Assembly (NCBI RefSeq): GCF_000182925.2
Contig: NC_026507.1
Span: forward strand, 3,224,001-3,288,000
DNA from: Neurospora crassa OR74A
Taxonomy: Eukaryota > Ascomycota > Sordariomycetes > Sordariales > Sordariaceae
Direction of reading: 5' to 3'
DNA: 64,000 bases
The stretch's first letter is position 1; each line of letters starts with the position of its first letter. The notes beneath the pieces are model-generated. The model worked only from the letters and a program-made list of their open reading frames with translations, did not search any database and was not told the DNA's origin. Both the position numbers and the translations under genes were made by a program. Below are positions 1 through 11,261 of the stretch, in pieces.

Positions 1-775
1 GCGATCCTTGTGCAAGGTCTATCACTCTGCGTCCGATATTTGACGTGCTTGGTATAGTCGCCAAGTGTAGAGACGCCAATCATTTTAGAGATCAAGGAAC
101 ATCAACATCTTGGCTGGTAAAGGAGAAACCTCTAACGAGAACATTAAAGAAGAAAAATCCAAAAAAAAAATTATTTTTTTAAATAAAAAAATAAAGAAGT
201 ATGAACGGAAGAAGATCGCTTAAAAACATTCTGCTGCACACCATCATACAACCACTACCGAGACCTCAAGATATCCTGAGACCATGTGCCAGCAAGATGC
301 GAACGAGCAACAATATCCTTACATGTCGGTGTCACCGTGGGAGTATATCTTCTGCCACTTTTCATATCGGACGGCAGGAAGATGAGATGAGACAACAACA
401 AGAAGCGGGAAAGAAGACTGAGCACAGATATCCATCCCTGTCTTTTCTCGTCGTGGGGAATCTACCTGCTTACTCTGTAGTGTACGTAGTCTAACTGTGT
501 CAAACCATTTCCCCGGATTCCATTGACGAATCGGACATTGCCTTCGAAAACGGTTTAAGCTCTACCTACCTATCGTGTGCCACTCAGCCCGTTGGGTCAT
601 CCGACATGGCTCGAGCTGTTTGGGTGCCAAGGTTCGTATAACTGGACGAGAGCAAGCCAAGTCTAGACTTTCCAAGCCTTCATTACCCCATATTCTTCGG
701 GAATTTGTACAGAAACGGTAAAGGACGCCCACCAAAGTCCAAGCCGCGGGCATCCCTATTTGCCGCTTCAACGTG

Positions 776-816
<41 letters not shown>

Positions 817-2441
817 CCTTGTCCGTCCGTCCCTTGTTAGACTGCTTGGGCGGAGCCTATCAAAATCCGGGGAAGTGGATTTAGAGATGGTCAAGATCCC
901 GATTGTAAGTGTAGGTAGTGTACATAGCTAGGTGCTGTCACACATCCTCCGCGGCGGCACGGATCAAACTAACTTAACCGAGTTAAGCTTCCTTTTACCC
1001 CAACCTGCTGGGGGCAAAATCTGGGGTAAGTAGGGTAGCTTCGGCACTTCACACCGTCGTCCGTCACCTCCCTGCCCCTCTTTCTTCTGCAGTCCTACTC
1101 TGTCAATGTTAGTAGTAACCTACACTATACGTAACCTCTCAAAGCTTCTTCAAAAGTCGTGTTTTTTCACCCTGCTGTTCATTCACCTCACCGTGAACCC
1201 CGGATAGGACGAAAAGCTTCAAACCCCCTTTCTTAGGTATATCATATTGCAGAGCTAGGATCAAAGCCCCAGTCCCCGATGCAACCTTTTTTTTTTTTTT
1301 TTTTTTTTTTTTTTCCGAAATCGACCTGGTCGGGTCGAATCCGCCAGTGTGGTAGTGACGTGTGGGCTGGAGGTATCCATCCATCCCCCCTCCCGCCTCC
1401 CCTTGGACACTTTTTGCGTGCGTGCGGGGGAGAAAGTCTTGGCTTTCCCGACAACGTCCAACACAACAACAAAGAGGGGCGGGCGGGCGGGCGGGATCTT
1501 CGAGGACGGGTCTGGATTTCCAGGCAGGAGTGACTACGGTACTGAAAACCTACCTAGCTGAGCTTGTAAGTTGTTTGTTGGATGATGGGCAAGCAGGAAG
1601 ACAAGGAAGACAAGGAACAAGGAAGCAGACAGACAGAGAGGAGGGGGGGAATCCCTTAGGAGAATGCCATATTGGAGTTACCTCTAGCGAATTGACATGG
1701 AATATAAGCCAAGCAAAGATGGCGCTGAAGGAAGGCAAGTGGGAAACCAAAACCTCGGTCTAGGTACACTAGTCGATGATGCTGGTGGTGTGGTGGTGGT
1801 GGTCTGTCTCTTCTTGTCTCTTGAGAGGGGAGTTGTGTAGTGGGAAAGAAAGGGATGGAGGTCGTGGTGAAGGAGGAGGAGAAATGATAAATAGGAAGGA
1901 TGAGGGCCCTTTTCTGAAGGTGTATTTTTTTTCTTGAAGTTGATATCGGGGTCCTTTTGGGAGCTTTTGAGGAAACACAAGATAAGAAATCTCAAGTTGT
2001 ACTTGACCTACCAGCTCATAGTTAGGTGTGTACTCAGACGACTATCTCTACTTTTCTGTTGTTTTCAAAGTCTTTATCTCGCCCTCTTTTCACCACCCCT
2101 ACCCACAATATTGCCTTCTCCAACGGTTCGGTACCTCTACATCTCCCGGCAGCTCTCCCCGCATTGCAACCTGCGTGCTGCCTCCTTCCAAGTTGGGATC
2201 AGATCAATTCTGCGTAGCTATCTCAGACATTGATTTCCCCTCTCTGGGTCACTCGATCTTTATCTATCTCATCTTGTATCATCGGGTCCCCTCCGTCCCA
2301 TCTCATACACCTCCCTTTATACCTACCTGCTTTATCCCATCTCCGGTCTCTTCCTCTTTGGTCCTTGATTTTCGAGTGTCTTCCCTCCTCTATCACCTTA
2401 CCACTTCTACCTACCGAGGGTCTTACACACACATCACCAAC
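1..2441. other. Intergenic region upstream of the MFS permease, with simple repeats
   Basis: I find no credible gene here; the short open frames are low-complexity translations. It holds an A/T-rich patch (about 160-195), a CT microsatellite (about 783-812), a run of 28 T (1287-1314) and a GGGC tandem tract (1476-1495, listed separately). From about 2040 to 2440 the + strand is strongly pyrimidine-rich, as is common in front of highly transcribed filamentous-fungal genes, so this last part is probably promoter and 5' leader of the permease. Confidence 0.6.
1476..1495 (+). repeat. GGGC tandem tract, predicted G-quadruplex
   Basis: Five G-runs of at least three, each separated by a single C, lie within 20 bases. 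This satisfies the usual G3+N1-7 pattern with the shortest possible loops. It sits about 1 kb upstream of the MFS permease. Any function is inference. Confidence 0.6.
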
Positions 2442-4162
2442 ATGGTCGCCAACACGTATCCGCCAGGTGGTATGGACACCGGGGGTCTGGACGTCGAATC
2501 CAAAGCCTCAGCCTACCACTCCGAAAAGGCCCCCTCAGCCGCGTCCTCCTCCTCCTCCCCCAACCCGGCCGTCATCGCCAGCGGCACCAGCGGTGCGGAC
2601 TTTAACCTGTCACCTGCCGAGGAGAAGCGCATCAAGCGACACATTGACCGGCGGCTAGTCATGACCATTGGCGCCATGTACTGCGTGTCGCTGATGGACC
2701 GCACCAACCTGGGCGCGGCCAACATTGCCGGCATGGGCAAGGAGCTGAAGCTGATTGATAATCGGTACTCGATCGTGTCGCTGGTGTTCTTTGTGACGTA
2801 TGTCCTGTTTCAGCCGCCGAGTACGGTGATCTGCCGCAAGATTGGGCCGAGGATTCACATGAGTGCGTTGACGCTTTTGTGGGGGAGCGTCATGATTGGA
2901 ATGGGGTTTGTCCAGAGTTGGGAGCAGTTGGCGGCTTTGAGGGTGGTGTTGGGTGTTTTGGAGGCTGGTGAGTTTTTCTTTCTTTTTTTTTTTTTTCCTT
3001 CCTTTCTTTCGTGTTTGATATCAAGGTTCGGTTACTAAACCTTCGAAAAACTAGGTTTCTTCCCCTCCTGCGTCTACCTCCTTTCCACCTGGTACACACG
3101 CTACGAAGTCGGCAAGCGCAACTCGGTCTTCTACCTAACCGGCTGCGTCGCGTCCGCCTTCGCCGGCATTCTCGCCTATGGCCTGATGCAGATGGGCGGC
3201 CTCGCCAACCTCACCGGCTGGCGCTGGATCTTCATTATTGAGGGCGTGCTGACCTGTCTGCTGGGAATAGCCGGCTACTGGCTCCTAGTCGACTTCCCCG
3301 ACTCCCCTCGCAAGACCTGGTCCTTCCTCTCGGCTCGGGACCGCGAGTGGGTGTGCGCGCGCGTGCAGGCCGACCGCGGCGACGTTGTGCCCCAAAAGTT
3401 CGTCATCAGCAAGTACCTGTCGTCCGGCCGGGACTGGAAGGTGTGGGCGTACGCCATGATTTTCTTCAACACCACCACCATCAGCTACGCCCTCTCCTTC
3501 TTCCTGCCCATGATCCTCAACACGGGCATGGGCTTCAACATTGCGCAGTCGCAGTGCTTGGTCGCGCCTCCATATGCTTTCGCTGGCTTCGTCATGTTTG
3601 CTGGCGCCTATGTCGGCGATCGCTTCCGCATCCGCGGCCCCATTGTGGCGTTCAACGCGCTGCTCGCCGTCATCGGCGTCCCCATCATGGGCTTCGCTGC
3701 TAGTGCCAAGGTCCGCTACTTCGGTGTGTTCCTGGTCACTGCCGGTGCCAACTCGAACGTGCCGGCGGCGATGAGCTACCAGGCCAACAACATCCGCGGA
3801 CAGTGGAAGAGGGCGTTCTGCAGCGCTACGTTTGTGTCGTTTGGTGGCATCGGCGGTATCGCTGGTAGTTTGGTCTTTAGAGAGCAGGATAAGCTCACGG
3901 GCTACAAGCCGGGTCTGTATGCGTGCATTGCGACCAGTCTGTTGACTCTGGTGCTTGTCGCGTGCTTGACTGTCTCTTTCTGGAGGGAGAATAGGAAGGC
4001 GGAGAGGGGTGAGAAGGAATTGGAGGCTGAGGATGTGAGTGTTTCTTTTCTAATCTGTTCTGTACCCTCCTCTTATTGTCGGTTGTTGAAATTGTTGACT
4101 AACTTTTTTTCTTTCTTTTTTAACAGGACGATGCCCAGCCTGGATTCCGCTACACCTATTAA
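2442..4162 (+). CDS. MFS transporter, Dal5/allantoate permease family (anion:cation symporter)
   Basis: Predicted plasma-membrane permease of the fungal Dal5-type ACS family, which imports small organic anions such as allantoate, ureidosuccinate, nicotinate or related vitamins; the substrate cannot be read from sequence. Three exons: 2442-2967, 3055-4034 and 4127-4162, with GTGAGT donors and a ...CTAAAC/...TAACAG end, giving 513 aa. Residues 1-75 are a Ser/Pro-rich cytosolic tail. Twelve hydrophobic segments follow, with the family's LMDRTNLGAAN stretch after the first, GWRWIFIIEG after the sixth, and an MFS loop VGDRFRIRGP in the second half. The last exon adds only 11 residues. The ATG at 2442 is chosen over the open frame extending to 2028, because upstream translation is pyrimidine-tract noise. 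It is convergent with GRC3. Family is confident; substrate is unknown. Confidence 0.88.
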
Positions 4163-4535
4163 CTTCTGTGTTTTCTATATTTATTGTTAGTAATGATACG
4201 ACTTGGAAGATGATACCAGTAGGGTTGGCACAGAGATGATCATGGGTATGGAGTTTGGGTAATGCGGTGTTATTTTGCGATCGGGATGAGGTAGTCGTGG
4301 GTGAGGGTATTCTGTTAGTAATCCAGAGAGATGCACTCGACGCTTCTAAGCGGTTAATCCCCCTTTATCAAAGGGGGGCCTGTGAACAAGTACATAACAT
4401 CAAGACTTTTGGGTGTACCTACTACTCCGGGACTCGTCCGTATGGATTTATGAAGATGAAAAGCCACATACCTTCAAGACAATTCATACCCGTTCACTTT
4501 CCCCTACATCCTTCCTTAATCACGTCCTGACACAT
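4163..4535. other. Convergent 3' intergenic spacer with strong hairpin
   Basis: This is the 373-bp gap between the 3' ends of the MFS permease and GRC3. At 4359-4377 it contains an 8-bp perfect stem (CCCCCTTT / AAAGGGGG) closed by a 3-base loop. Nothing coding is visible. The hairpin could mark or assist transcript 3' ends on either strand; that is inference. Confidence 0.5.
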
Positions 4536-6946
4536 CTACCGTCTTCCCAAATCCCTCCTAACCCTCCACACCTTACTCCCCGCCGCCCGTCCCTGACTCC
4601 CATGCAACATCTCCACCCACGGCTGCGCCTCCGACGTCCCACCATGCAACGCCTGAACCCTTTCCCGCTCCGGCCTCTCCTCAACCTCATCCGCTCCAAC
4701 CGATTCCGTCTCGTCACTCTGGTCCCCATCCCCAGTACCATCGTCATCATCATCATCAATCTCCATCTTCGCACTACCACCAAGCACCAAACCCTGCTGT
4801 TTGTTTCTAGCAGCAGCGGCATTATTCTTCTCCCACTGCCTCCTGTGCAAATCCTCCGCATACGCCCAAGAGGGGGTATCGAACCTGCCCGCCACCAACA
4901 CCAGATTCTGCTCATTTCCTGCTAGCATCTCCACAGGCAAAGGCGTCAAAAGGTGCAACTCCCCCCTTCTGACATCAATTCCTCTTACCAGCACCAACCC
5001 CAGCACGCGCGAATGTGCGGGGGAAAGCGTTTTGCCTTGTGGGTTGGGGAGGTGCGGGAGGGATTCGCGGGGGGTCTTGCAGATCAATAACTCTGGTTGT
5101 TGTTGTTTTTGGGACGAGGACTGCTTCTTGAATTGCTGTATAGACTGTTGGTGCTGCTGCTGCTGCTTCTGTGGGGAAGACACGACGAGAAGGTCGGGAA
5201 AGTCCCTAAAAGCACCAGCGCGGTCTTCAATTTTCACCAAGGCAAGTATCATCCCGTTGATGGCTTCGGCCAACAAGTCCGGCGCGGGCTGGTGGTCGTA
5301 GCAGAGGATTCCCAGGAAACCGGGGCGAGGGCCGCGATAGCGAACACGCCAGGGAGGAAGGTGGGTGAGAGGTGTGGCGGACCAGGTTGGGCCGGGATGG
5401 GGTTGGCTTTGGTTTTGGCTTTGGCTGTGGGGGACAGGAACAGTGAGGGAGGAGAAGAGCAGGTGAAAGTAGGACATTGTTTGCATTGTACGGAGATGGA
5501 GGGCTGTTCTTGAGCTTCCTCCTCCCCCCGAGGTTGCTGGGGTCGTGGCATCGACTGACGAGGATGGCTGACCTTGGGGCTGTTGACTGGGGAGAGCAAC
5601 GAAGGGGATTTTCTTTTCCTGACAGGCGGCTTTGAGACCGTCAACGGTCTCCTCAGGTCCGTCTTGGGACATGTAGATCACTTCTGTCGGGACTGTCTGG
5701 CGGATTAGCTCAGATAGGATGTCGAGCCCGGTTCCTTGGATCCAGCCCGGGGTGTTGATGATGAGTGGGAGTTTGTTCAGTGAGGGGTTGGTCTTGCAAG
5801 TGTGGAAGAGATCGAGGGCGCAGGCAACAAAGTGGTCTGGGTCCAGGCTGGGCGTGACGGAGGCAACGGTGTGGGCGCGTAGTTGAGCCGTTCTTGGGTC
5901 CAAAGCGGGATGGCAAAAGGGAGGAGAGAGGTTTGGACTTGATAGCTTGTTGAGGGATATGACGGAGGGAGGTCCGAATTCGGGCTGACCTGGGTCGAGA
6001 TCGAGGACGACTACGGGAGCCCAGGGCTGTCGTGAGAGTCCAGAGCCAGTTATCAGACGGTTGGCCATTAGCCGCCCGAAGGTGGACTTGCCGGATGACT
6101 TGGGGCCGGTTAGGAAGACAACAGGCGTAGCCTTTCTCTTAGAGTCTAGGACATCCGCTAGTTGCTTGTTCCATTCAGCAGGGGAGACCAATTCCTGAAT
6201 GCCGCCTCTCTTAGGGGCATCATCCGAGGTAAATATGATCTGGAAGGTAGGAAAAACTTTTTTGGCCTGACCCGGCGCAACATCATCCGACTCATTCCAT
6301 AGCTTCCCAAATGCCGGGTTCAGGCTAGCGAGCTGTCGCAAGCTCTGAGCTCCTGGGTGTGGATGCAACTCGATTGTGGCATCGTTCGTGATGCGGATGA
6401 CGGGAAGAGCATGGCATTGGGGAGCATGAACCCAGTGGACGAGGTCCGATTTTGACAAGAAGGCTCCAGCAACGGTAAGCTCGCCTTCGCGAACCTTGAT
6501 ACCATAGCTCCCAAGAATGACCAAACGTTCTCCATCGAGGAGCTTGAGGAGCATACGGCCATTGGCCTTTGGTTGGATGTTGGTCTGACTCAACCTTTGA
6601 GATGAATAGTAGATGATCCTCCTCCGACCTGTTGGCATTGGTTCTGAGAGATTTGGGAATTGGGATTTCAGCTGACGGCCTTCATCTCTTCCTTCGGCTG
6701 GTACTTGGTCCTTGGGGCCCTGCTTTCGCTTCCTGGGGCGCGCTGCTGGTGTGTCGTCCACGTGATGGGAAGGCTCCTGTTTCTGAGCCTGTAGTGCCTT
6801 TCTGAAATTGTCCCTCGTGAAGAAGGACTTGGCGGATGTGTTGCGGTCAATGATATCTCCGTCGTTGTCGTTGTCGTCCATATTGGGAGTGGTGGCGGCA
6901 GCACTGGCAGCGGCAGCTAACAGCTTTTGCCGAGCAGCAAATGCAC

Positions 6947-6950
<4 letters not shown>
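4536..6950 (-). CDS. GRC3: Polynucleotide 5'-hydroxyl-kinase GRC3/NOL9
   Basis: Nuclear/nucleolar RNA 5' kinase. In yeast it partners the endonuclease LAS1 to phosphorylate and process ITS2 during 25S rRNA maturation, and it also helps Pol I termination. Single exon, 804 aa. A charged, disordered N-terminus (about 1-115) precedes a beta-rich domain. The Clp1/Grc3 kinase core begins with Walker A GPKSSGKST at about 282-290. The conserved clasp DLDPGQPEFGPP follows near 315-327, then INTPGWIQGTG. The C-terminal domain carries a Q-rich insertion at about 590-620 and an Asp run at about 728-735, and ends in the conserved MLHGSQGR...WRVRRDLG block. The ATG at 6950 lies only two bases from a long TG/CA microsatellite that forms the immediate 5' leader. 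It is divergent from RPA34.5. Family assignment is strong. Confidence 0.93.

Positions 6951-6952
<2 letters not shown>

Positions 6953-6987
<35 letters not shown>
6953..6987. repeat. TG/CA dinucleotide microsatellite in the GRC3 5' leader
   Basis: About 17 uninterrupted TG units on the + strand. Read on the minus strand it is a CA repeat ending directly before the GRC3 ATG, so it would lie within the mRNA leader and possibly the start-codon context. Confidence 0.9.
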
Positions 6988-6988
<1 letters not shown>

Positions 6989-7988
6989 GTCAGGTTGACT
7001 GCTTTGGACATTAGCAAAGTGAACACGAAGCTCGACATTGAAAGTGGTACCTTACACAAAAATCACCGGTAGTGTTCAGGTTGTTGGACTCGCGGTGACT
7101 GCCCGATGGTGGTGGTCTTTGGTTGTCATTTCTTCAGTTGAATTGGAAAAAAGGTTGGGGAAGATGGTGAATTTCCAGCGAGAGACGTACTACGGCACAA
7201 GGTTGAGGTGCGGATGTATGGAGATGATTCAGATACTCAAAATCCCCAAAACATCAAATCAAGTGTTTTGGAGAAAATAATATCACAGATGATTGGAGTT
7301 CAAACAATATTACCACGACTTGGTACTTAGTCTGGTGGTGGTGAAGTCAGAGCGATGATGTTCTGAAGAAAGGCGAACACAGGCATCGGACATTTAGGTG
7401 TAATTCCCATCCTCATCATAGGCAACCCTTGCCCTGACACTATCATAGTCAACCCTACATATCGAAGCTGTGATGCCCCACATTCCGCTCTTTCTTACAA
7501 TCAACCAATCAGGCTCCTCAATCTCCTAATTTTTTCTGACTTTGGTCGGCAACCTCGAGCGACCCTTGATTTCCACTCCACTCCCAATCCCGCTCGCGCA
7601 TCTGATATTCCAGCGTGTTTTGTACGCGACGGCCATCATTCCGCCTGCCTCCCGCAGTTCCTTCTGTCTTCTGCGTGAACATCAACAGAAAGACGACAGA
7701 GGGCAGAAGAGGAACAGCGCATCGTTTCTGCATCGGCAGCAAAAGCAGCCCAGGCACTTCAGAAAGCACTTCAACTGCAACACACTGTAAATCCCGACCC
7801 CACATCCAGACTAGTTTTTAGTAGCACTTTGCAACTGCACCAAACTGCACCATTCATCCCTGCACATCGTAGCACTCAATTGTTCGAGACAGCGCCTTTC
7901 CGTCTTGGACATTCACTCCACCTAATTTTTCTTCCATCACCACCTTAATTCTTTTCCCTTTCTTTACAGTCCAGATAAGCCACCCCCC
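6988..7988. promoter_or_regulatory. Shared divergent control region, GRC3 / RPA34.5
   Basis: About 1 kb between the start codons of GRC3 (minus) and RPA34.5 (plus). It contains a full-consensus CCAAT box (ACCAATCAGG, 7504-7513) near the middle and a pyrimidine-rich stretch (about 7900-7985) immediately ahead of the RPA34.5 ATG. No open frame here is convincing. CCAAT is the HAP-complex site; that it acts on both genes is inference. Confidence 0.55.
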
Positions 7989-9783
7989 ATGGCTGGTCCT
8001 CGCGCACCCATCGGAACCCTTTCCCAGCACGCCGCCAACGCCGCTGCCCTTGCCCGCAACACCTCCACCAACGTCTTCTCCCAGCAAAAATCACAACTCA
8101 AGTCCAAAAAGGGCAAGCAAGAAGAGAGCGACAGCGATTCAGACAGCAGCTCCTCCAGTGACGACAGCGGTAGCGACAGCGACTCCGAAACAAAGCTCGA
8201 ACCTACCGCCGACTGGGCCAGCAATCTGAAGAAGACGAACATGGCGCAAACAAAAGCCACCAAGGCCGCCGCCTCGCCTGCCCCCAAAAAGGCCAAGGCA
8301 GAACCCGTCAAGGCCAAGCCAGTAGCCACCAAGAAGGAGGAGTCCGAGTCCTCGTCCGACTCCGAGTCCGCATCCGAGTCCGAGTCCGAGTCCGAGTCTG
8401 AATCGGAGGTCGAGGACAAGAAGAAGCCTGTCAAGAAGGCGGAAGAGAAGAAGCCAGCGGCGCCAGCGGTGAAGAAGGCGGCCAAGAAGGACGAGAGCAG
8501 CAGCGAGTCGAGCAGTGAAGAAGAGAGTGGAAGTGGGTCGGACGAAAGCAGCAGCGACGACGAGGAAGAGACCAAGCCTGCGCCCAAGGCTACTACACCA
8601 AAGACTGCGCCCGCGAAGACCAAGCAGCAGACTGCCAAGCAACCCACACCCTCATCATCAGAGGAAGAATCAAGCTCAGAGAGCGAGAGCGATGAGGAGC
8701 CGGCACCAAAAGCCAACACTAGCGCCAAACTTGCAAAGCCCGCCAGCAAGACCCCCGAGGCCAAGCCAGTGGTCAATGGTACCTCAAAGTCCAACGAGAC
8801 TGTGAGCAAGTCCGACGATGAGTCGTCGTCTGAGGAGGACGAGGAGTCAGGTTCCGAGGAAGAGTCGTCTTCCGACGAGGAGATGGCCGATGCTCCCCAG
8901 CCCAAGACGGCCCCCAAGAAGACTTCGGGGTATGTGTTCTCTCGCGCGTCTTGTACCAGCCAACGTATACAATACTAACAGACATCACAGTCCTCAACTG
9001 CCTCAGGTAATCGCACCAAACTTCCACATGCGCAAGGCCGATGCCAACGCCGACGCCAAGGACGTCGCACGAACATTCCAAAAGGCCCAAAGCGAGGGCA
9101 AGCAGATCTGGTACTTCACCGCCCCGGCCTCGATTCCCATCGAAGTGATCCAGGAGCACGCGCTCCCTCTCAGCAAGATCCAGTCTGGCGAGCCCATCAT
9201 TACCCACAACGGCGCCGAGTATAATGCCACCCTGGAAGAGGGCACCACCCTCCACTCCATCCAGGTCCTCCTCCCCACCGAGTCCGGCGACAAGTACGAG
9301 CTCATGAAGCAGCCCATCGCCCAAGCGCTGCACATCAAGCGCGTTACCCGCCTCAACCCCGCGGCCGCCGCCACCGCCGCCGTCTCCGCTCCCGCCACCG
9401 GCAATGCGCCTCGCCCTCAGCCCGCCGGTCTCAAGGCGCGATTCCACCCCATCGGCGCCTCCCCGGCTGTTCCCATGGGCAAGATCGGCGCCGATGCCGT
9501 CGGTGAAGCTGCTGATTCCGACGTCGACATGGCTGAGGCTGCCCCTGCCAAATCGTCCAAGAAGCGCAAGAACGAGACTGCTTCCGAGGACGCTCCCAGC
9601 AAGAAGACGAAGAAGACCAAGGAACCCAAGGAGCCCAAGGAGACCAAGACCTCCAAGAAGGCCAAGTCCGAGACGCCTATTGCTCCCCCCGCTGTCCCCG
9701 CTGCGGCCAAGAAGACGTCTGTCACTCCCAAGAAGATCACGCCCATCCTGCCTCCTTCTATTCCCCAGTCGAAGAGCTCTTAG
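7989..9783 (+). CDS. RPA34: DNA-directed RNA polymerase I subunit RPA34.5 with long acidic N-terminus
   Basis: Predicted Pol I-specific subunit; with RPA49 it forms the TFIIE/F-like subcomplex in the nucleolus. Two exons: 7989-8929 and 8991-9783 (intron 8930-8990, CTAAC branch point, CACAG acceptor), 577 aa. Residues 1-310 are an unusual array of Ser/Asp/Glu clusters alternating with Lys/Pro/Ala segments, resembling Nopp140/SRP40. The second exon holds the A34.5 dimerisation domain (about 320-450), recognisable from VIAPNFHMRK, IWYFTAPASIPIEVI and ITHNGAEYNATLEEG. It ends in a Lys-rich tail, as in yeast Rpa34. Yeast Rpa34 is about 230 aa, so most of the extra length is the acidic region. The start has a clean ATG after a pyrimidine tract. 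It could be mistaken for an SRP40-like protein if only exon 1 were read. Confidence 0.82.
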
Positions 9784-10747
9784 AGAGGTGCTTCTTCGAA
9801 TCGAGTCTAGTCTAGTCTAGTCCGTCCGTCGATGACGACGAAAACTGCACAGTAAGCGAGAGGGTATGTGGCTGCAGCCGGCCCGGTATCCATCTCCCCT
9901 AGTTTTCCCCATTCGCTATACGTGGTAGTGCTGCGAGTCTGTCTTCTCCTCTCACCGCGCCCGCTATTATTTGAGCGCTTCAAGGTGGAAAGAAGGGACG
10001 GTGATAGCGCGGGGATGCAAAAAAATGCCCGGTGTCCTAGAGCGTAGCAGCAGCAGCAGCACTACCACCCAGGCAGGAATGTGTATCGACCGAGCGATAA
10101 GGTCAGGCAGGGGGTGGATGAAGGAATGGTAGTGTAGTGTAGATCTGATGGACGCCATGCCATGCTGTTCGAGTCATGTGTATGTACATACCAGCATTAA
10201 CCATCCGGGAAAGTTGTTGTTGTTGTTGTTTGTTGTATGTTTGCGATTTGTCAAGCCATGTTTGAAGAAGAAGAAGAAGAAGAGTCGGTAGGCTAGTCGG
10301 TCGATGGGCGGCGTTCAAAATTATTCATCTGTACAAGTTCACACAAAGGTCATACATATAGAGAGGTTACTCATGTCATGTCATGGATCGATGTCAATAT
10401 CAACTTTGTGTTATGCTGTATGGTACCTGTTTAAACCTGACTGACTATAAACAATTCGCTGGGGAAAAGTTCAGGTAGAAGGGGGAAAAAAAAAGAGATG
10501 ATGAACGTGTACATATGCATGCATGCATGCTATGGTGTACCTACTTCTGGGTTTCCGTCGTTCAAGGCGTGTTATATACCTACATTTACGCAGTATGTAA
10601 ATGCTAAGAGTTCTTCTTGTGCTGCATCTTCCGTTGTGCATATCGATGGTTCCTTGCATGGATGGTCTGGTTCAGTTCGGCACAGGTACCCAGTAATATC
10701 ATGTCGGGGTAGGTATTGTGCCTTGAATTCCTCGGAATGTAAAAACC

Positions 10748-10757
10748 TACCTAGGTA
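10748..10757. repeat. TACCTAGGTA palindrome, copy 1
   Basis: Exact 10-bp perfect palindrome in intergenic DNA. Three other exact copies lie at 11043, 16218 and 53153, with several near-matches elsewhere between genes. Confidence 0.8.
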
Positions 10758-10890
10758 TATAGGGAAGATGGACTTGGCTTTAGGTGCGTAGAGGTACTGT
10801 TACCTACCGAACTTCCAAACCTACAGGTTCTATTCATTTAGGGATAAGGTACACAGATATGATACCTAGTCAAGGTGACTGTTCCTTCAC

Positions 10891-10928
<38 letters not shown>
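10891..10928 (+). repeat. CAT trinucleotide microsatellite
   Basis: About twelve CAT units in tandem within the RPA34.5/GH47 convergent spacer, outside any supported exon. Confidence 0.9.
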
Positions 10929-11042
10929 CCACCCAAGCAAGCAAAGTCAGTATGTAACATGTCTTTCATTCACGGCCATGACCCTCTCTCTCTTCCTCTT
11001 TTGATCTTTCGTTCTTTTCGAATCCAACTCGCTTGCTTCAAC

Positions 11043-11052
11043 TACCTAGGTA
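11043..11052. repeat. TACCTAGGTA palindrome, copy 2
   Basis: Exact palindrome, followed about 20 bp later by the GTTAC repeat at 11072-11108. Confidence 0.8.
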
Positions 11053-11071
11053 CACCCACAAAGTCCACAAG

Positions 11072-11108
11072 GTACGTTACGTTACGTTACGTTACGTACG
11101 TACGTTAC
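11072..11108 (+). repeat. GTTAC pentanucleotide repeat
   Basis: Tandem GTTAC/ACGTT units that turn into ACGT units at the right end, partly self-complementary. Intergenic. Confidence 0.85.
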
Positions 11109-11261
11109 CGACTATCCAACCCTTCGTTATCAATGCTAATCCGATGCCAACTCCAATACCAACTCGATACTGATGCCAAAAAATAAAATAAAAAATAAAA
11201 CAAAAATACTTTCCAACTCCCCATTTCCCTTCCGTTATTCCAAAAACACTACCATATATGC

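Larger units (their letters stand above)
9784..11261. other. Convergent intergenic region with several simple repeats
   Basis: Gap between the 3' ends of RPA34.5 and the GH47 mannosidase. Contents: a TCTAG tandem (about 9803-9820), a GAA run (about 10265-10282), an ATGC repeat (about 10516-10530), a CAT repeat (10891-10928), a GTTAC pentanucleotide repeat (about 11072-11108) and two exact TACCTAGGTA palindromes (10748-10757 and 11043-11052). No gene is supported. Confidence 0.6.

Noticed and set aside
1139-1533. Overlapping frames with poly-Lys or poly-Phe
   Set aside because: Produced by translating the 28-T run at 1287-1314; no protein-like sequence around it.
2028-2441. N-terminal extension of the MFS permease frame
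   Set aside because: Open by chance through a pyrimidine-rich leader; the family N-terminus begins at the ATG at 2442.
7964-8917. 317-codon minus-strand Ser-rich open frame
   Set aside because: Shadow of the acidic GAG/GAC/AGC repeats of RPA34.5 exon 1. The + strand frame joins by splicing to the conserved A34.5 domain.
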